From positions 558,001 to 622,000 of the forward strand of contig JALPQD010000626.1 of NCBI GenBank assembly GCA_023101885.1: 64,000 nt of DNA. The letters run 5' to 3'. The notes under the pieces were generated by a model. The model ran no database searches. It worked only from the letters and a program-made list of their open reading frames with translations, and was not told the origin of the DNA. This DNA comes from Typhlomys cinereus. Lineage: Eukaryota; Chordata; Mammalia; Rodentia; Platacanthomyidae. This document shows positions 1 to 11,800 of the stretch, in pieces; position 1 is the first letter of the stretch; each line of letters begins with the position of its first letter. Both the position numbers and the translations under genes were made by a program.

Positions 1-1727
1 GCGTATGTTGAACCAACCTTGTGTGCCGGGGATGAAGCCTACTTGGTCCCCATGAATGATCTTTTTAATATGTTTTTGAATCTGATTGCTAAGACTTTGT
101 TGAGAATCTTTGCGTCTGTGTTCATCAGAGAGATCGGCCTATAGTTTTCTTTTTTAAGTGAATCTTTATTAGGTTTTGGGATTAAAATGATATTAGCTTC
201 ATAGAAGGAATTTGGTAGTGTTCCTTCCTTTGCTATTTGATGGAACAGTTTAAGGAGTATTGGTGTTATTAACTCCTTAAATGTCTGGTAGAACTCTGTA
301 CAGAATCCATCTGGTCCAGGACATTTTTGGTGGGAAGATTCGAGATTACTTCCTCAATTTCCTTATATGTTATAGGACTATTTAAATAATTCACAACTTC
401 CTGATTCAATTTAGGTAAGTTGTGTTTACTTAGAAATTCATCCATCTCTTTTGTGTTGTCAAACTTCACAGAGTATAAGTTTTTGAAATATGATGTTATA
501 ATTCTCTGGATTTCTTAGGTATCAGTAGTGATAACTCCATGCTCATTTCTAATTTTGTTAATTTGGGTTTTCTCTCTCTTGCTTTTGGTTAGTTTAGCTA
601 GGGGTGTATCAATCTTGTTAATTTTTTCAAAGAACCAGCTTTTTGATTGGTTGATTTTTTCTATTGTTTTCTTAGTCTCAATTTCAGATATTTCTCCCCT
701 TATTTTGCTAATCTCTTCTCTTCTACTGCTTTTGGGATCAGATTGCTCTAGTTTCTCTAAAGCTTTAAGCTGCATTGTTAAGTTGTTTATTTCTGATGTT
801 TCCATTTTTTTGACGTGGGCATTAAGAGCTATGAACTTACCTCTTAGAACAGCTTTCATTGTGTCCCAGAGATTTTGGTAAGTTGTATTTTGTTATCATT
901 CACTTTCAGGAAATCTTGAATTTCCTTTTTAATTTCTTCCTGAATCCAATTCTCATTCAGCATCATAGTGTTAAGTTTCCAGGAGTTAGTGTATTTTCTC
1001 TTATTTGATGTGTTGTGGATGTCCAGCTTTAGGCCGTGGTGGTCTGATAGGGCACAGGTTAGAATTTCAACTTTCTTGTATATGTGTAGATTCATTTTGT
1101 GGCCCAATATGTGATCTATTTTGGAGAAAGTTCCGTGTGCTGCTGAGAAAAATGTGTATTCTTTGGTGCGTGGGTGAAAAGTTTGATAGAGATCTGTAAG
1201 GTCCATTTCTTTAAGGGTTTGATTAATTTCCAAAGTGTCTCTGTTAAGCTTTTGACCTGTTGATCTATCCCATGTAGAGAGGGCGGTGTTGAAGTCCCCA
1301 AGAATTATCGTTTGGGGGTTGATTTCTTGCTTTAGACGCTGTAGGGTTTTCTTAATGAATGTGGTGGGGCCCGTATCGGGTGCATATATGTTCAGTATTG
1401 TGAAGTGTTCCTGGTGAATTGTACCGTGACTAAAATGTAGTATCCATCCATGTCTCTTATAATTTTCTTTGGTTTGAAATCCACTTTGTCTGATAGCATA
1501 ATGGCTACCCCTGCCTGTTTTCTGATTCCATTTGCTTGTAGAATTGTTGACCAGCCTTTTATTTTTAGAGCGTGCCTATCTTTTGTGGTGAGATGGGTTT
1601 CCTGCAGGCAACAGATTGATGGATTGTGATTTTTAATCCAAGTTTGTAATCTGTGTCTCTTGATCGGTGAATTAAGTCCATTAACATTTAGTGTTATAAT
1701 GGAGAAACTATTGTTAATTCCAGACAT
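1..1727 (-). pseudogene. L1-0 ORF2 (endonuclease-reverse transcriptase), broken and partial
   Basis: ORF2 nicks genomic DNA and copies L1 RNA at the nick. The start is the methionine at 1727 (MSGINNSFS), as in the other copies here. The N-terminal apurinic-type endonuclease domain (LQETHLT, later SDHHGLKL) spans roughly 1727-1000; the linker and first RT blocks follow to the window edge ([13 protein letters not shown] region near 150). Compared with copies B and C, I see a base loss near 1427, another near 891, a CAA to TAA stop near 518, and base losses near 328 and 87. The copy cannot make ORF2 protein. The C-terminal RT and Cys-rich regions lie beyond the window. Confidence 0.93.
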
Positions 1728-1777
1728 TTATTATGTTTAGTAGCTTTTATACGTATATTGCTTCGCTTTTAATGGTG

Positions 1778-2844
1778 TTATATTTGCCTTCTGTTCTCCT
1801 GGATATGCCTGTTTTTTTCTTCACGCTTGAGTATCATTTCTAGCAGTTTTTGAAGGCCTGGTTTGGTGGCCATGTATCCCTTAAAGTTGTCTTTGTGCTG
1901 GAAAATTTTTCTTTCTCCCTCGATCATGACAGATAGTTTTGCAGGGTAAATCATCCTGGTTTTACATTTTTGCTCATTCAATACTTGAAGTATGTCTCTC
2001 CAAGCTCTTCTTGCTTTTACTGTTTCGACTGAGAAGTCATTTGTTATTTTAATAGGTTTACCTTTAAAAGTGACTTGTTTTTTCTCCCTTGAAGCTCTCA
2101 GCACCAGTTCTTTATCTTGAATGTGGAGTGTTTTAACTATTATTTGCCGCGGTGTGCTTTTATTTTGGTCGTATCTGTTTGGGGTGCGGAATGCCTCTTG
2201 TATATGAATGGGCCTCTCTTTTTTTAGATGAGGAAAGTTTTCCTTGATGATCATTTGAAAAATTTCCTCAGGGGTGGTATTTTGAGATTCTTGCTCTGGT
2301 ATTCCATGAATACGCATGTTAGGCTTCTTCAGGGTGTCCCATATCTCTTGGATATTTCTCTCAAGTATCTTTTTGGCTTTAACAACCTCTTCCATTGAGC
2401 TGATTAGTACTCCCACTTTATCTTCAAGGTCTGAAATTCTGTTTCTGCTTCATTAGTTCTGTTGATAAGACTCTCTGTGGCGTTCTGGGTTGAAGATAAC
2501 TTGTCTTTTAGCTCAGTTTTAAATTCTGCTTGAGTTTGTTTTAACTGCTCTATGTCACTTTTTGTTTCTTGCACTGTTTTTCTCAACTCCTCCAGATGTC
2601 TGTTGTGTTCCTCTTCAAAGCGATTGATTCGATTATGTAATTCATCCTGGATTTCCTCTTTCATAGTATTGAACATGGTAATGATCATATTTTGGAAGAC
2701 CTTATCCTGGGTGAGGCTTTCTTGGCCTTTTTCCGCGGGTTTGTTCTTGTTGGAGTCTAACATGGGATTAATTTCTTCAGTGGGAAATTTGTTTACTTGA
2801 GTGTTGCTTCTCATGGATTTGCACTTTGACTTTGGCATTGTCAT
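1778..2844 (-). pseudogene. L1-0 ORF1 (RNA-binding chaperone), one frameshift
   Basis: ORF1 protein coats L1 RNA as a trimer. The gene starts at 2844 (MTMPKSKCKS) and contains a coiled-coil region (residues about 50-150, rich in E, K and L: EELRKTVQETK), then an RRM-like part and a C-terminal domain (KPNMRIHGIPE, ARRAWRDILQVL). A run of T is one base shorter than in copies B and C near 2442, which splits the frame into 2404-2844 and 1778-2416. There is also a 3-bp loss near 2762. The end (GYMATKPGLQ) marks the subfamily shared with L1-C. Confidence 0.93.
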
Positions 2845-3277
2845 TTTAACTCTTAAGATCTCTCAATTTCACTAAACTGAATTATTTGGCCTGGGGTACT
2901 GGTGGGCGGGGCCGAACGGGGACTTACCTAGGGCGCGGGGTGAGGCCCGGCTGGACCGCGCGTGCGCGTCCTGACCGGCGGAGCGGGGTGGGGTGAAAAG
3001 GGAGGATGGGCGCGTCGGCGTGGAGCTATTTAACCCGAGGGCAGCTGGGGCGGGGCCCGGGCGCAGTGGGAGGTCCTCCTCGTCCCTCGGCCCCCGCGCG
3101 TGGCTCCGGCTGGATGGTGGGAGTTGGAGCCGGGTCCCTGTGGGCTGACCTGGGGTCCTAGGGCGCGGGGTGAGGCCCGGCTGGACCACGCGCGTGTCCC
3201 GACCGGCGGAGCGGGGTGGGGTTAAAAGGGAGGGTGGGAGCGTCGGCGTGGAGCTATTTAACCCGAGGGCAGCTGGG
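2845..3277 (-). promoter_or_regulatory. L1-0 5'UTR with tandem promoter monomers
   Basis: GC-rich sequence upstream of ORF1 containing nearly two monomers. The landmark GAGCTATTTAACCCGAGGGC appears at about 3023 and again at 3251, a 228-bp period. Each monomer has a TATTTAA stretch and CG-rich flanks (GCGGGGTGAGG, GGACCGCGCG). This layout resembles the monomeric L1 promoters of rodents. The outermost monomer is truncated at the 5' end. Promoter activity is inferred. Confidence 0.8.
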
Positions 3278-4483
3278 TGTACTTTAATATTTTGTACTTC
3301 CTTGCCAATAAACAGAAGAACATCTTCTAAAGCATTAAGCTTAACTTCTAATTTTTTATCTACATCCTTTTGATTAGCTAAAGCTAGAGAAATATTTCTA
3401 GATAAATCATTAACATCATTAGCAGTATGAAATTCTTGAATTAATGCTGTAGTTGAAAGTGCAAAAGAAGTAACTATAGAATTAATGCTGAAATCCCTAA
3501 TATTAACGCTGCAATAAATCTCTTTGGCCTGATCAACTCATTTACTTTTGTGAGTACTTGTAAAGCTGAATTATCATTCCATTCCTCTTCTAATTTTACC
3601 AGAATAAGAACATAAGATGGCTGCTTAAGTAATAAAGGTATAGAGTATTCTTTAGATAATAAAGAAGATATACAATTAGTGATTACACAATCATTGTATG
3701 TTATAGTATAAGAAATTCCTAATTTATTTATAAAAAGATTTTTAGGTTTACCTAACATAATAGCATGTGGATAATTAACACAAGCTCTAATTCCGAGTGA
3801 TTCAGAATATTGTTTAGTAAGTTTCTTTAATAATACCATGTTAGTGGCTGCCAAAAGCCTGTAAAGACTTGTGTAATAATTTGTTCTATTATGGTTAATA
3901 GAAATACTCTGATAAGAAGGTGCCACCCATCCAGGAGTGAACCATCTTTTAAGAGGCTCTCCTAGAGTAGTAGGCATATATCCAAATTTTTTGTATTATT
4001 TTTTAGATAACTAGTATAATCATAATCAGGAGAAGAAACTGAAAAATCATAAATCTTTAAACCTGTGCCTACAGGCATAAAGACTGGAGCTTTAATAGTA
4101 AACCCACAGCTTAACCATTTTGGTAAATCTTTATCTAAATCTTTAGCATTTCAAAATTGATCTTTTTTATTATTATGTTTTATGCAATTATAGAGAAATG
4201 TTGGATCTGGTATTTCTTCATAGAATTCATTATAAGAATGATATCCCAAAAAGACTAATCCTAATTCCCAAATTTGTCTATTGTCTCCTTTTCCTTTTGC
4301 TCTACTAGAAGAATCGGTTAAATAAGTTGCATAGTTAATTGGAAGGCAACCTAATGGAGGTATGCCTCTTGCAGAAAAACATATAGGAACACCATCATCC
4401 ATTCCTGTAAAATTTATTAAAGTAGATACTTTATGAGGCATCTAGGAATCGTCTAATCCTCCCAGGAGATCAGTATCATTAGT
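3278..4483 (-). pseudogene. env: ERV2 env, distal part (surface and start of transmembrane subunit), broken
   Basis: Two open stretches (4441-4151 and 3977-3474) encode an HML/MMTV-like envelope surface region (PICFSARGIPPLGC; Cys-containing ACVNYPHA and DCVITNC). A furin-like RPKR at residues 150-153 of the second stretch is followed by a hydrophobic fusion-peptide-like segment (FIAALILGISALI). Further heptad-like transmembrane-subunit sequence continues out of frame to the L1-0 junction at 3277. The proximal part of the same gene is at 26729-27184; ERV1 sits between the two. Stops and frame changes make it a pseudogene. Confidence 0.85.
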
Positions 4484-4884
4484 TGCTGGGAGCCATAAAA
4501 AATGACCTTTTGCCCGAGTGACCATCTTGGGCGCCTGCCTGTCTCTGTTTCCCCTATAACTGAGCCATTTGTTAGAGAAGTAAGCGACTATCTGTAGTTT
4601 AATTCATCTGCCCTAACTACCTCATCTGCCATAAAACCTTATCTACCATAAATACCTCAGTCTCCTAGCAACATTTTCTGCCTGGCCAAATGGTTTTCCC
4701 GCCAAAACCCCTGCCCTGGGAAGCCCCTTCCCCCCAAGAACTGTGTAAACTCTTCCCTCCTTCAATAAAGTTAGAGATTGATTGGAACTCTCAACTAGCT
4801 CTCGTTCTTTGGGTCTCCTGTCATTCATTTGTCCTCCCCCCTCCTAGGTTACCCCGTTCTCAGAGTGTCTGATGGGCAGGGGAA
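4484..4884 (+). repeat. ERV1 5' LTR
   Basis: It matches 26357-26728 almost throughout. It begins TGCTGGGAGCC (3' copy TGCCGGGAGCC) and ends at the position of the 3' copy's GAGGCA, here GGGGAA, so the terminal CA is mutated. AATAAA lies at 4764-4769. The TATA-like position of the 3' copy (TATATAAA) reads TGTGTAAA here. It is about 29 bp longer than the 3' LTR because of a segment near 4690-4725 that is absent there. Confidence 0.92.
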
Positions 4885-5073
4885 ATTGGCACACCCGAAC
4901 GTGGTGCCTGGGCCTGGGGGGCTTCGGACAAATGCTGTTTGACCACTGATGGCCCTCACTCAGAGGATCGACGGGTCCCCAGCCGAAGAGAGAAGATCCT
5001 GTCTGCGATTGCCACAGAGTCACCCACCTGTGAGTCAGATCCAGTGTTAAGGTAAGATTCAAACAGCACAATT
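4885..5073 (+). promoter_or_regulatory. ERV1 leader: primer-binding site and splice donor
   Basis: Two bases after the LTR, TGGCACACCCGAACGTGG (4887-4904) occupies the primer-binding position. It is not a clean match to any tRNA 3' end I know; the AACGTGG part recalls the lysine-tRNA sites of betaretroviruses, so the assignment is tentative. A strong splice-donor-like AAGGTAAG lies at 5049-5056, suitable for making env mRNA. The gag ATG follows at 5074. Confidence 0.6.
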
Positions 5074-7204
5074 ATGGGACAGACATTAAATAAGCATGAC
5101 TTATTTTTAAAGGGACCCAAGGAGTCCCTCAAGACACAAGGAACTAGGGTTAAGAAGAAAGACTTAAAGAGATTCTTTGATTTTGTTCAGGATGTTTGTC
5201 CTTGGTTCCCCCACGACGGTACTATAAATGAAAAACGTTGGCTTACAGTTGGAAATTGTTTACAGGATTACTATAGGACCTTTGGCCCTGAAAAGGTTCT
5301 GGTCCAAACCTTCTCATATTGGAATCTTATTAATGGTATCATCCAGGTTTATACCAAATCTCCTGATATTCAAAAGGTCACTTTAGAGGGAGAAAAAGTT
5401 TTACAACGCTGCTCCCGCCCCCCCTTTGGCTTGCGAGTCAATTGCTATTGATATGCCCGCTCCTCCTTCAGGTCCCCCTCCCTTAGACAATCCCGCTCAC
5501 TTAGAGTCCCCTCCCCGCTGTCTCTACCCCTCATTAGACATTCCAGAGATCCTTAACCCAGTCTCTGATGATGCCATCCCCCCTGATGAGAAAACGTCCT
5601 TAGACAATGAGGCTACTAACCATAAAAATCCTGACTGGCCTCCTCTAAAAACCTTCCACTCGCTCCCTCCCCCCCATCCACCAGGCTGAATTTCCAGCTC
5701 TAAAAACCTTCCATTCTTACCCACCCCACTATGCCTCAGCTTCTCTATTACGTGCTTCTGTTCTTCCTTCTGACAACTCCTTAGATCTTATCACTCAAGC
5801 CAAAGCTGAACTCTCCCAACAAACAGCCTCCTAAAATAACTCCTCCAACAAAAGAGAGATCATCTCACTCTAATAAAAGAGCTTCATGCCCTAGATTTAG
5901 AATTAATTCAAACTTCTCAGTCTCCCCCTATAAGTTCAAACCCTAAAAAACACCAAACAGCCTCTAAAAGCCTTCAAATTTTCCCAGTCACCCAGAGCAA
6001 AGCCTCCACAAATTCCCAGGAACCTTCCTCTTCCCTAGGGGAAGAAATCACCGAGACTGGGGATGAATCTGATAATCAGAGAGATGGAGAAAGTCCCTTG
6101 GATGAATCAGACTCCGAGGACACCCCACAAACGGTCCAGAATCAACAATACTGCCGCTTAAGTTTAAAACATTTAAAAGACTTGAAAGCGGCAGTTTCTT
6201 TTTTTTTATTAATACATTTTTTATTCTTTCAGCTCATACAAACTTAATAGGTACACCAGTTCCCTCCCTCCCTCCTCCTCCCCCCGAACCCCCTGCTCCC
6301 CCTCCCCTCACCCCTCTCTCCCCATCCCCCAGTGCCTCCCGCCCCAATTCCCAGAGAGTCCTTTCTTGTGCATGCCTGATTTTCCTCTGGGCCCTCCTCT
6401 CCGATGACGTACAAGGACCCAGTGGCCTTTCCCTGAACCCTTTCCTGTGTTCCCCTTAAGTATAGGAACACTGCTGTGGCTGCCAATCCCTTGCCTCCAA
6501 GGATCTCGGTGCCTTTAGCAGATGCTAGACTTTGTGAGGTCAATAGTGTGTTGGACATTGTGCAGGGCATGTAAAGTCCAATTATGATTGGAAAGCGGCA
6601 GTTTCTAATTACGGTCCTACAGCGCCATTTACGGTAGCTTTATTAGAAAACCTAAGTGACCGCTGGCTTGTCCCAAATGACTGGTATCATCTGGCCCATG
6701 CCTGTCTAGCTGGCAGTGATTTTGTTCTTTGGAGAACTGAGTTTGCAGAAAATTGCAGAGAGATTGCCCAGCGTAATTCTCAAATGCCTAAGACTAAAAA
6801 CTGGACCAGAGATAGACTTATGGGGCACCCTCCATATGAAGCTAAGGAAACCCAAGCACGTTTTCCCCCTGGCCTCCTGGATCAGGTCTCAAGGCATGGA
6901 AACGGCTTCCACCTAAAGGGTCCACTACCACCTCCCTGGCTAAACTTCATCAGGGACCTGATGAGCCTTATAGTAATTTCATCAACCGCCTCACAGATGC
7001 GGATAAGCAGATCATCGGCGGAGGCGAAAGCAAAAGTGCTTTTGTAAAATACTTGGCATTTGAAAATGCCAATCCTGCTTGTCAGGATGCTATCTGCCCT
7101 CACTGTTCCGGTGACATCTCTGATTATATAAAACTGTGTTCAGGCATTGGCTCGGCTCATGCTATGGGCATCGCCATAGGAGCTGCCTTAAAAGATTTTA
7201 CCAA
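5074..7204 (+). pseudogene. gag: ERV1 gag, 5' part (matrix, proline-rich region, capsid), broken
   Basis: Gag builds the virion shell. The ATG at 5074 opens a matrix domain of about 115 residues beginning with a myristoylation-type MGQ and containing the betaretroviral signature CPWFPHDGT. A frame change near 5430-5450 leads into a proline-rich stretch (5426-5689), then acidic/serine-rich sequence to 6183. An L1 fragment (6200-6590) splits the gene. Capsid sequence resumes at about 6607 (VALLENLSDRW, WYHLAHACLAG) and is frame-broken near 6780-6850. L1-A cuts the gene at 7204; nucleocapsid continues at 13726. Confidence 0.88.
6200..6590 (-). mobile_element. 5'-truncated L1 insertion (3'UTR only)
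   Basis: On the minus strand this is only the end of an L1 3'UTR: the G-rich polypurine tract (C-rich as written, about 6255-6345), the CCTTAAGTATAGGAACAC-type segment and an A-rich tail at 6200-6235. A perfect 16-bp TSD (GAAAGCGGCAGTTTCT) flanks it at 6184-6199 and 6591-6606. The host sequence is ERV1 gag, so it postdates ERV1. Confidence 0.93.
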
Positions 7205-7711
7205 GACCATCCAGCTGGAGCTGCGCACAGGGCCCAGGGACGAAGAGGGCCTCCACCTGCGCCTGGGCCCCACCCCAGCTCCCCTTGGGTTAAATAGCTC
7301 CACACTGACGCCCCATCCTCCCTTCCCCACCCCGTTCCGTCGGCCGGGACGAGCACGGTCCAGCCGGGACTCACTGCGATCCTAGGTAAGCTACGCCGGT
7401 GCCCGCCCCCAGAACCCCAGGTCAGCCCAAGGGACCCAGCTCCTACTCCACCATCCAGCCAGAGCCGCGTGCAGGGCAAAGGGACGAGGAGGACCTCCCC
7501 CTGCGCCCGGGCCCCGCCCCGGCTCCCCTCAGGTTAAATAGCTCCACGCCGACGTGGCCATCCTCCCTTGCCCACCCCGCTCCGCCGGCCAGGACGTGCG
7601 CAGTCCAGCCGGGCCTCACCACGACCTAGGTAAGCTCCGTTCCTGCCCGCCCCCAGAACCCCAGGCCAAATAATTTCAGTTTAGTGAAATTGAAAGATCT
7701 TAAGAGTTAAA
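7205..7711 (+). promoter_or_regulatory. L1-A 5'UTR with about two promoter monomers
   Basis: GC-rich tandem monomers; the reverse-complement landmark GGGTTAAATAGCTCCAC occurs near 7289 and again near 7532, a 243-bp period. That is intermediate between L1-0/L1-C (228 bp) and L1-B (272 bp). The non-monomer part (about 7660-7711, AATAATTTCAGTTTAGTG) leads to ORF1. Confidence 0.78.
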
Positions 7712-7717
7712 ACGACA

Positions 7718-8781
7718 ATGCCAAAGTCAAAGTGCAAATCCATGAGAAGCAACACTAAGTAAACAAATTTCCCACTGAAGAAATTAATCCCATAATGTTA
7801 GACTCCAACAAGAACAAACCCATGGAAAATGGCCAAGAAAGCCCCATCCAGGATAAAGACTTTCAAAATATGATCATTACCATGTTCAATACTATGAAAG
7901 AGGAAAGCCGGGAGGAATTACATAATCGAATCAATCGCTTTGAAGAGGAACACAACAGACACTTGGAGGAGTTGAGAAAAACAGTGCAAGAAACAAAAAG
8001 TGGCATAGAGCAGTTAAAACAGACTCAAGCAGAGTACAAAACTGAGCTACAAGACAAGTTATCTTCAACCCAGAACTCCACAGAGAGTCTTATCAACAGA
8101 ACTAACGAAGCAGAAAACAGAATTTCAGACCTTGAAGATAAAGTGGGAGTACTAACCAGCTCAATGGAAGAGGTTGTTAAAGCCAAAAAGATACTTGAGA
8201 GAAATATCCAAGAGATATGGGACACCCTGAAGAAGCCTAACATGCGTATTCATGGAATACCAGAGCAAGAATCTCAAAATACCACCCCTGAGGAAATTTT
8301 TCAAACGATCATCAAGGAAAACTTTCCTCATCTAAAAAAAGAGAGGCCCATCCATATACAAGAGGCATTCTGCACCCCAAACAGATACGACCAAAACAGA
8401 AGCACCCCACGGCAAATAATAGTTAAAACACTCCACATTCAAGATAAAGAACTGGTGCTGAGAGCTTCAAGGGAGAAAAAACAAGTCACTTTTAAAGGCA
8501 AACCTATTAAAATAACAAATGACTTCTCAGTCGAAGCAGTAAAAGCAAGAAGAGCTTGGAGAGACATACTTCAAGTATTGAATGAGCAAAAATGTCAACC
8601 CAGGCTGATTTACCCTGCAAAACTATCCGTCATGATCGAGGGAGAAAGAAAAATCTTCCAGCACAAAGACAACTTGAAGGGATACATGCCCATCAAGCGG
8701 GGCCTTCAAAAAATGCTAGAAATGATACTCAAGCGTGAAGAAAAAAACAGGCATATCCAGGAGAACAGAAGGCAAGTATAA
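7718..8781 (+). pseudogene. L1-A ORF1, early frameshift
   Basis: The upstream ATG used in L1-B reads ACG here; the next ATG is at 7718. One C is missing near 7757 relative to the other copies (ACTAAGTAAAC instead of ACTCAAGTAAAC), which creates an immediate TAA. A downstream ATG at 7795 opens 328 codons covering the coiled coil (residues about 30-110), the RRM-like part (MRIHGIPEQESQ) and the C-terminal domain (RRAWRDILQVLN), ending GYMPIKRGLQKM...ENRRQV. Only an N-terminally shortened protein could be made. Confidence 0.92.
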
Positions 8782-8831
8782 CACCATTAAAAGCGAAGCA
8801 ATATACTTATAAAAACTACTAAACATAATAA

Positions 8832-11800
8832 ATGTCTGGAATTAACAATAGCTTCTCCATTATTACACTAAATGTTAATGGAATTAACTCACCGATCAAG
8901 AGACACAGATTACAAACTTGGATTAAAAATCACAATCCATCAATCTGCTGCCTGCAGGAAACCCATCTCACCACAAAAGATAGGCATACTCTAAAAATAA
9001 AAGGCTGGTCAACAATTCTACAAGCTAATGGAAGCAGAAAACAGGCAGGGGTAGCCATTATGCTATCAGACAAAGTGGACTTCAAACCAAAGAAAATTAT
9101 AAGAGACATGGATGGATACTACATTTTAGTCACAGGTACAATTCACCAGGAAGATTTCACAATACTGAACATATATGCACCCAATACGGGCCCCTCCACA
9201 TTCATTAAGAAAACCCTACAGCGTCTAAAGCAAGAAATCAACCCCCAAACGATAATTCTTGGGGAATTCAACACTGCCCTCTCTACATGGGATAGATCAA
9301 CAGGTCAAGAGCTTAACAGAGACACTTTGGAACTTAATCAAACCCTGAAAGAAATGGACCTTACAGATCTCTATCGAACTTTTCACCCACGCACCAAAGA
9401 ATACACATTTTTCTCAGCAGCACACGAAACTTTCTCCAAAATAGATTACATATTGGGCCACAAAATGAATCTACACATATACAAAAAAGTTGAAATTCTA
9501 ACCTGTGCCCTGTCAGACCACCACGGCCTAAAGCTGGACATCTACAACACATCAAACAAGAGAAAATACACTAACTCCTGGAAACTTAATACTATGATGC
9601 TGAATGAGAACTGGATTCAGGAAGAAATTAAAAAGGAAATTCAAGATTTCCTTAAAGTGAATGATAATGAAAATACAACTTACCAAAATCTCTGGGACAC
9701 AATGAAAGCTGTTCTAGGAGGTAAGTTCATAGCTCTTAATGCCTACATCAAAAAAATGGAAACTTCAGAAATAAACAACTTAACAATGCAGCTTAAAGCT
9801 TTAGAGAAACTAGAGCAATCTGATCCCAAAAGTAGTAGAAGAGAGGAGATTAGCAAAATAAGGGGAGAAATATCTGAAATCAAGATTAAGAAAACGATAG
9901 AAAAAATCAACCAGTCAAAAAGCTGGTTCTTTGAAAAAATCAATAAGATTGATATACCCCTAGTTAAATTAACCAAAAGCAAGAGAGAGAAAACCCAAAT
10001 TAACAAAATTAGAAATGAGCATGGAGTTATTACTACTGATACCCAAGAAATCCAGAGAATTATAACATCATATTTCAAAAATTATACTCTGTGAAGTTTG
10101 ACAACACAAAAGAGATGGATGAATTTCTAAGTAAACACAACTTATCTAAATTGAATCAGGAAGTTGTGAATTATTTAAATAGTCCTATAACATATAAGGA
10201 AATTGAGGAAGTAATCTCGAATCTTCCCACCAAAAAATGTCCTGGGCCAGATAGATTCAGCACAGAGTTCTACCAGACATTTAAGGAGTTAATAACACCA
10301 ATACTCCTTAAACCGTTCCATCAAATAGCAAAGGAAGGAACACTACCAAATTCCTTGTATGAAGCTAATATTGTTTTAATCCCAAAACCTAATAAAGACT
10401 CACTTAAAAAAGAAAATTATAGGCCGATCTCTCCGATGAACCCAGACGCAAAGATTCTCAACAAAGTTTTAGCAAATCGGATTCAAAAACATATTAAAAA
10501 GATTATTCATGGGGTCCAAGTAGGCTTCATCCCCGGCACACAAGGTTGGTTCAACATACGCAAATCAATAAATGTAATTCATCATGTAAACCAGTCCAAA
10601 GTCCAAGACCACATGATACTCTCGATAGATGCAGAAAAAGTTTTTGACAAGATCCAACAGCCTTTTATGATCAAAACGCTAGAGACAGTAGGAATGGAAG
10701 GAACCTTTATCCATATAATAAAAGCTGTATACAACAAGCCCACAGCAAGGATTATGCTCAATGGGGAACAATTGGAAGCATTCCCACTTCGATCAGGAAC
10801 TAGACAAGGCTGTCCACTCTCACCTCTTCTATTCAATATTGTTTTGAAGTCTTAGCTGAAGCCATAAGACAAGAAAGGGACATAAGAGGGATTCAAATCG
10901 GCAAGGAAGAAGTAAAGCTATCCCTATTTGCAGATGACATGATCTTATACCTGAGTGATCCCAAAAACTCTACCAGGAAGCTCCTGGAACTAATTGAGAA
11001 GTTCAGCAGGGTGGCAGGATACAAAATAAATGTGCAAAAATCAGAGGCCTTCCTATATGTCCAGAACGAAAGAAGTGAAAAAGCCTTGAGAGAAACAATC
11101 CCATTTACTATAGCCCCTAAAAAAATGAAATACCTTGGTATAAACCTAAACTAGGAAGTAAAAGAACTTTACAATGAAAACTTTAAAACCCTAAAGAAAG
11201 AAATTGCAGAAGACACCAGAAGGTGGAAAGACCTCCCTTGTTCCTGGATTGGCAGAATCAACATCGTAAAAATGACCATCCTACCAAAGGCAATATACAG
11301 ATTCAATGCTATCCCAATGAAAATCCCAAAGCAATTCTTCAAAGAAGTTGACCAAACAATATCAAAATTCATATGGAGGCACATAAGACCCAGGATAGCA
11401 AAGACAACACTGAGTAACAAAAACACTGCTGGAAGTATTACCATACTGAACCTTAGTCTATATTACAAATCCATAGTTATAAAAACAGCCTGGTACTGGC
11501 TCCAAGATATACACACAGATCAATGGATAAGGATTGAAGACCCAGATATAAGCCCACAAAATTACAGCCATTTGGTCTTTGACAAAGGGGCCCAAAGAAT
11601 CTAATGGAAAAAGAACAGCATCTTCAACAAATGGTGCTGGCAAAACTGGATCTCCACATGCAGAAGATTAAAGCTGGACCCATACTTGTCACCATGTACA
11701 AGACTTAATTCCAAAAGAATCAAGGACCTTGATATAAGGCCAGAGATTATAAAAACCATAGTTGAAAGGTTAGGGAACTCCCTGGAGCTGATTTGGCTAG

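Larger units (their letters stand above)
1..3277 (-). mobile_element. L1-0: LINE-1 element, minus strand, 3' part cut by window edge
   Basis: A LINE-1 retrotransposon read leftwards: promoter monomers (2845-3277), ORF1 (2844-1778) and the first half of ORF2 (1727 to the window start). Its 5' end lies at about 3277, where the GC-rich monomer stops abruptly and AT-rich retroviral env sequence (ERV2) begins, so it is inserted in ERV2 env. The 3' end and one TSD copy lie outside the window. Its ORF1 C-terminus (GYMATKPG) and its 228-bp monomer match L1-C at 31198-37686, not L1-A or L1-B, so 0 and C belong to one subfamily. Confidence 0.95.

Noticed and set aside
528..881. Open frames antisense to L1 ORF2 (also 17387-17662, 18681-19109, 34812-35138 and similar)
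   Set aside because: They recur at the same place opposite every ORF2 copy and encode low-complexity hydrophobic peptides; they are shadows of the real coding strand.
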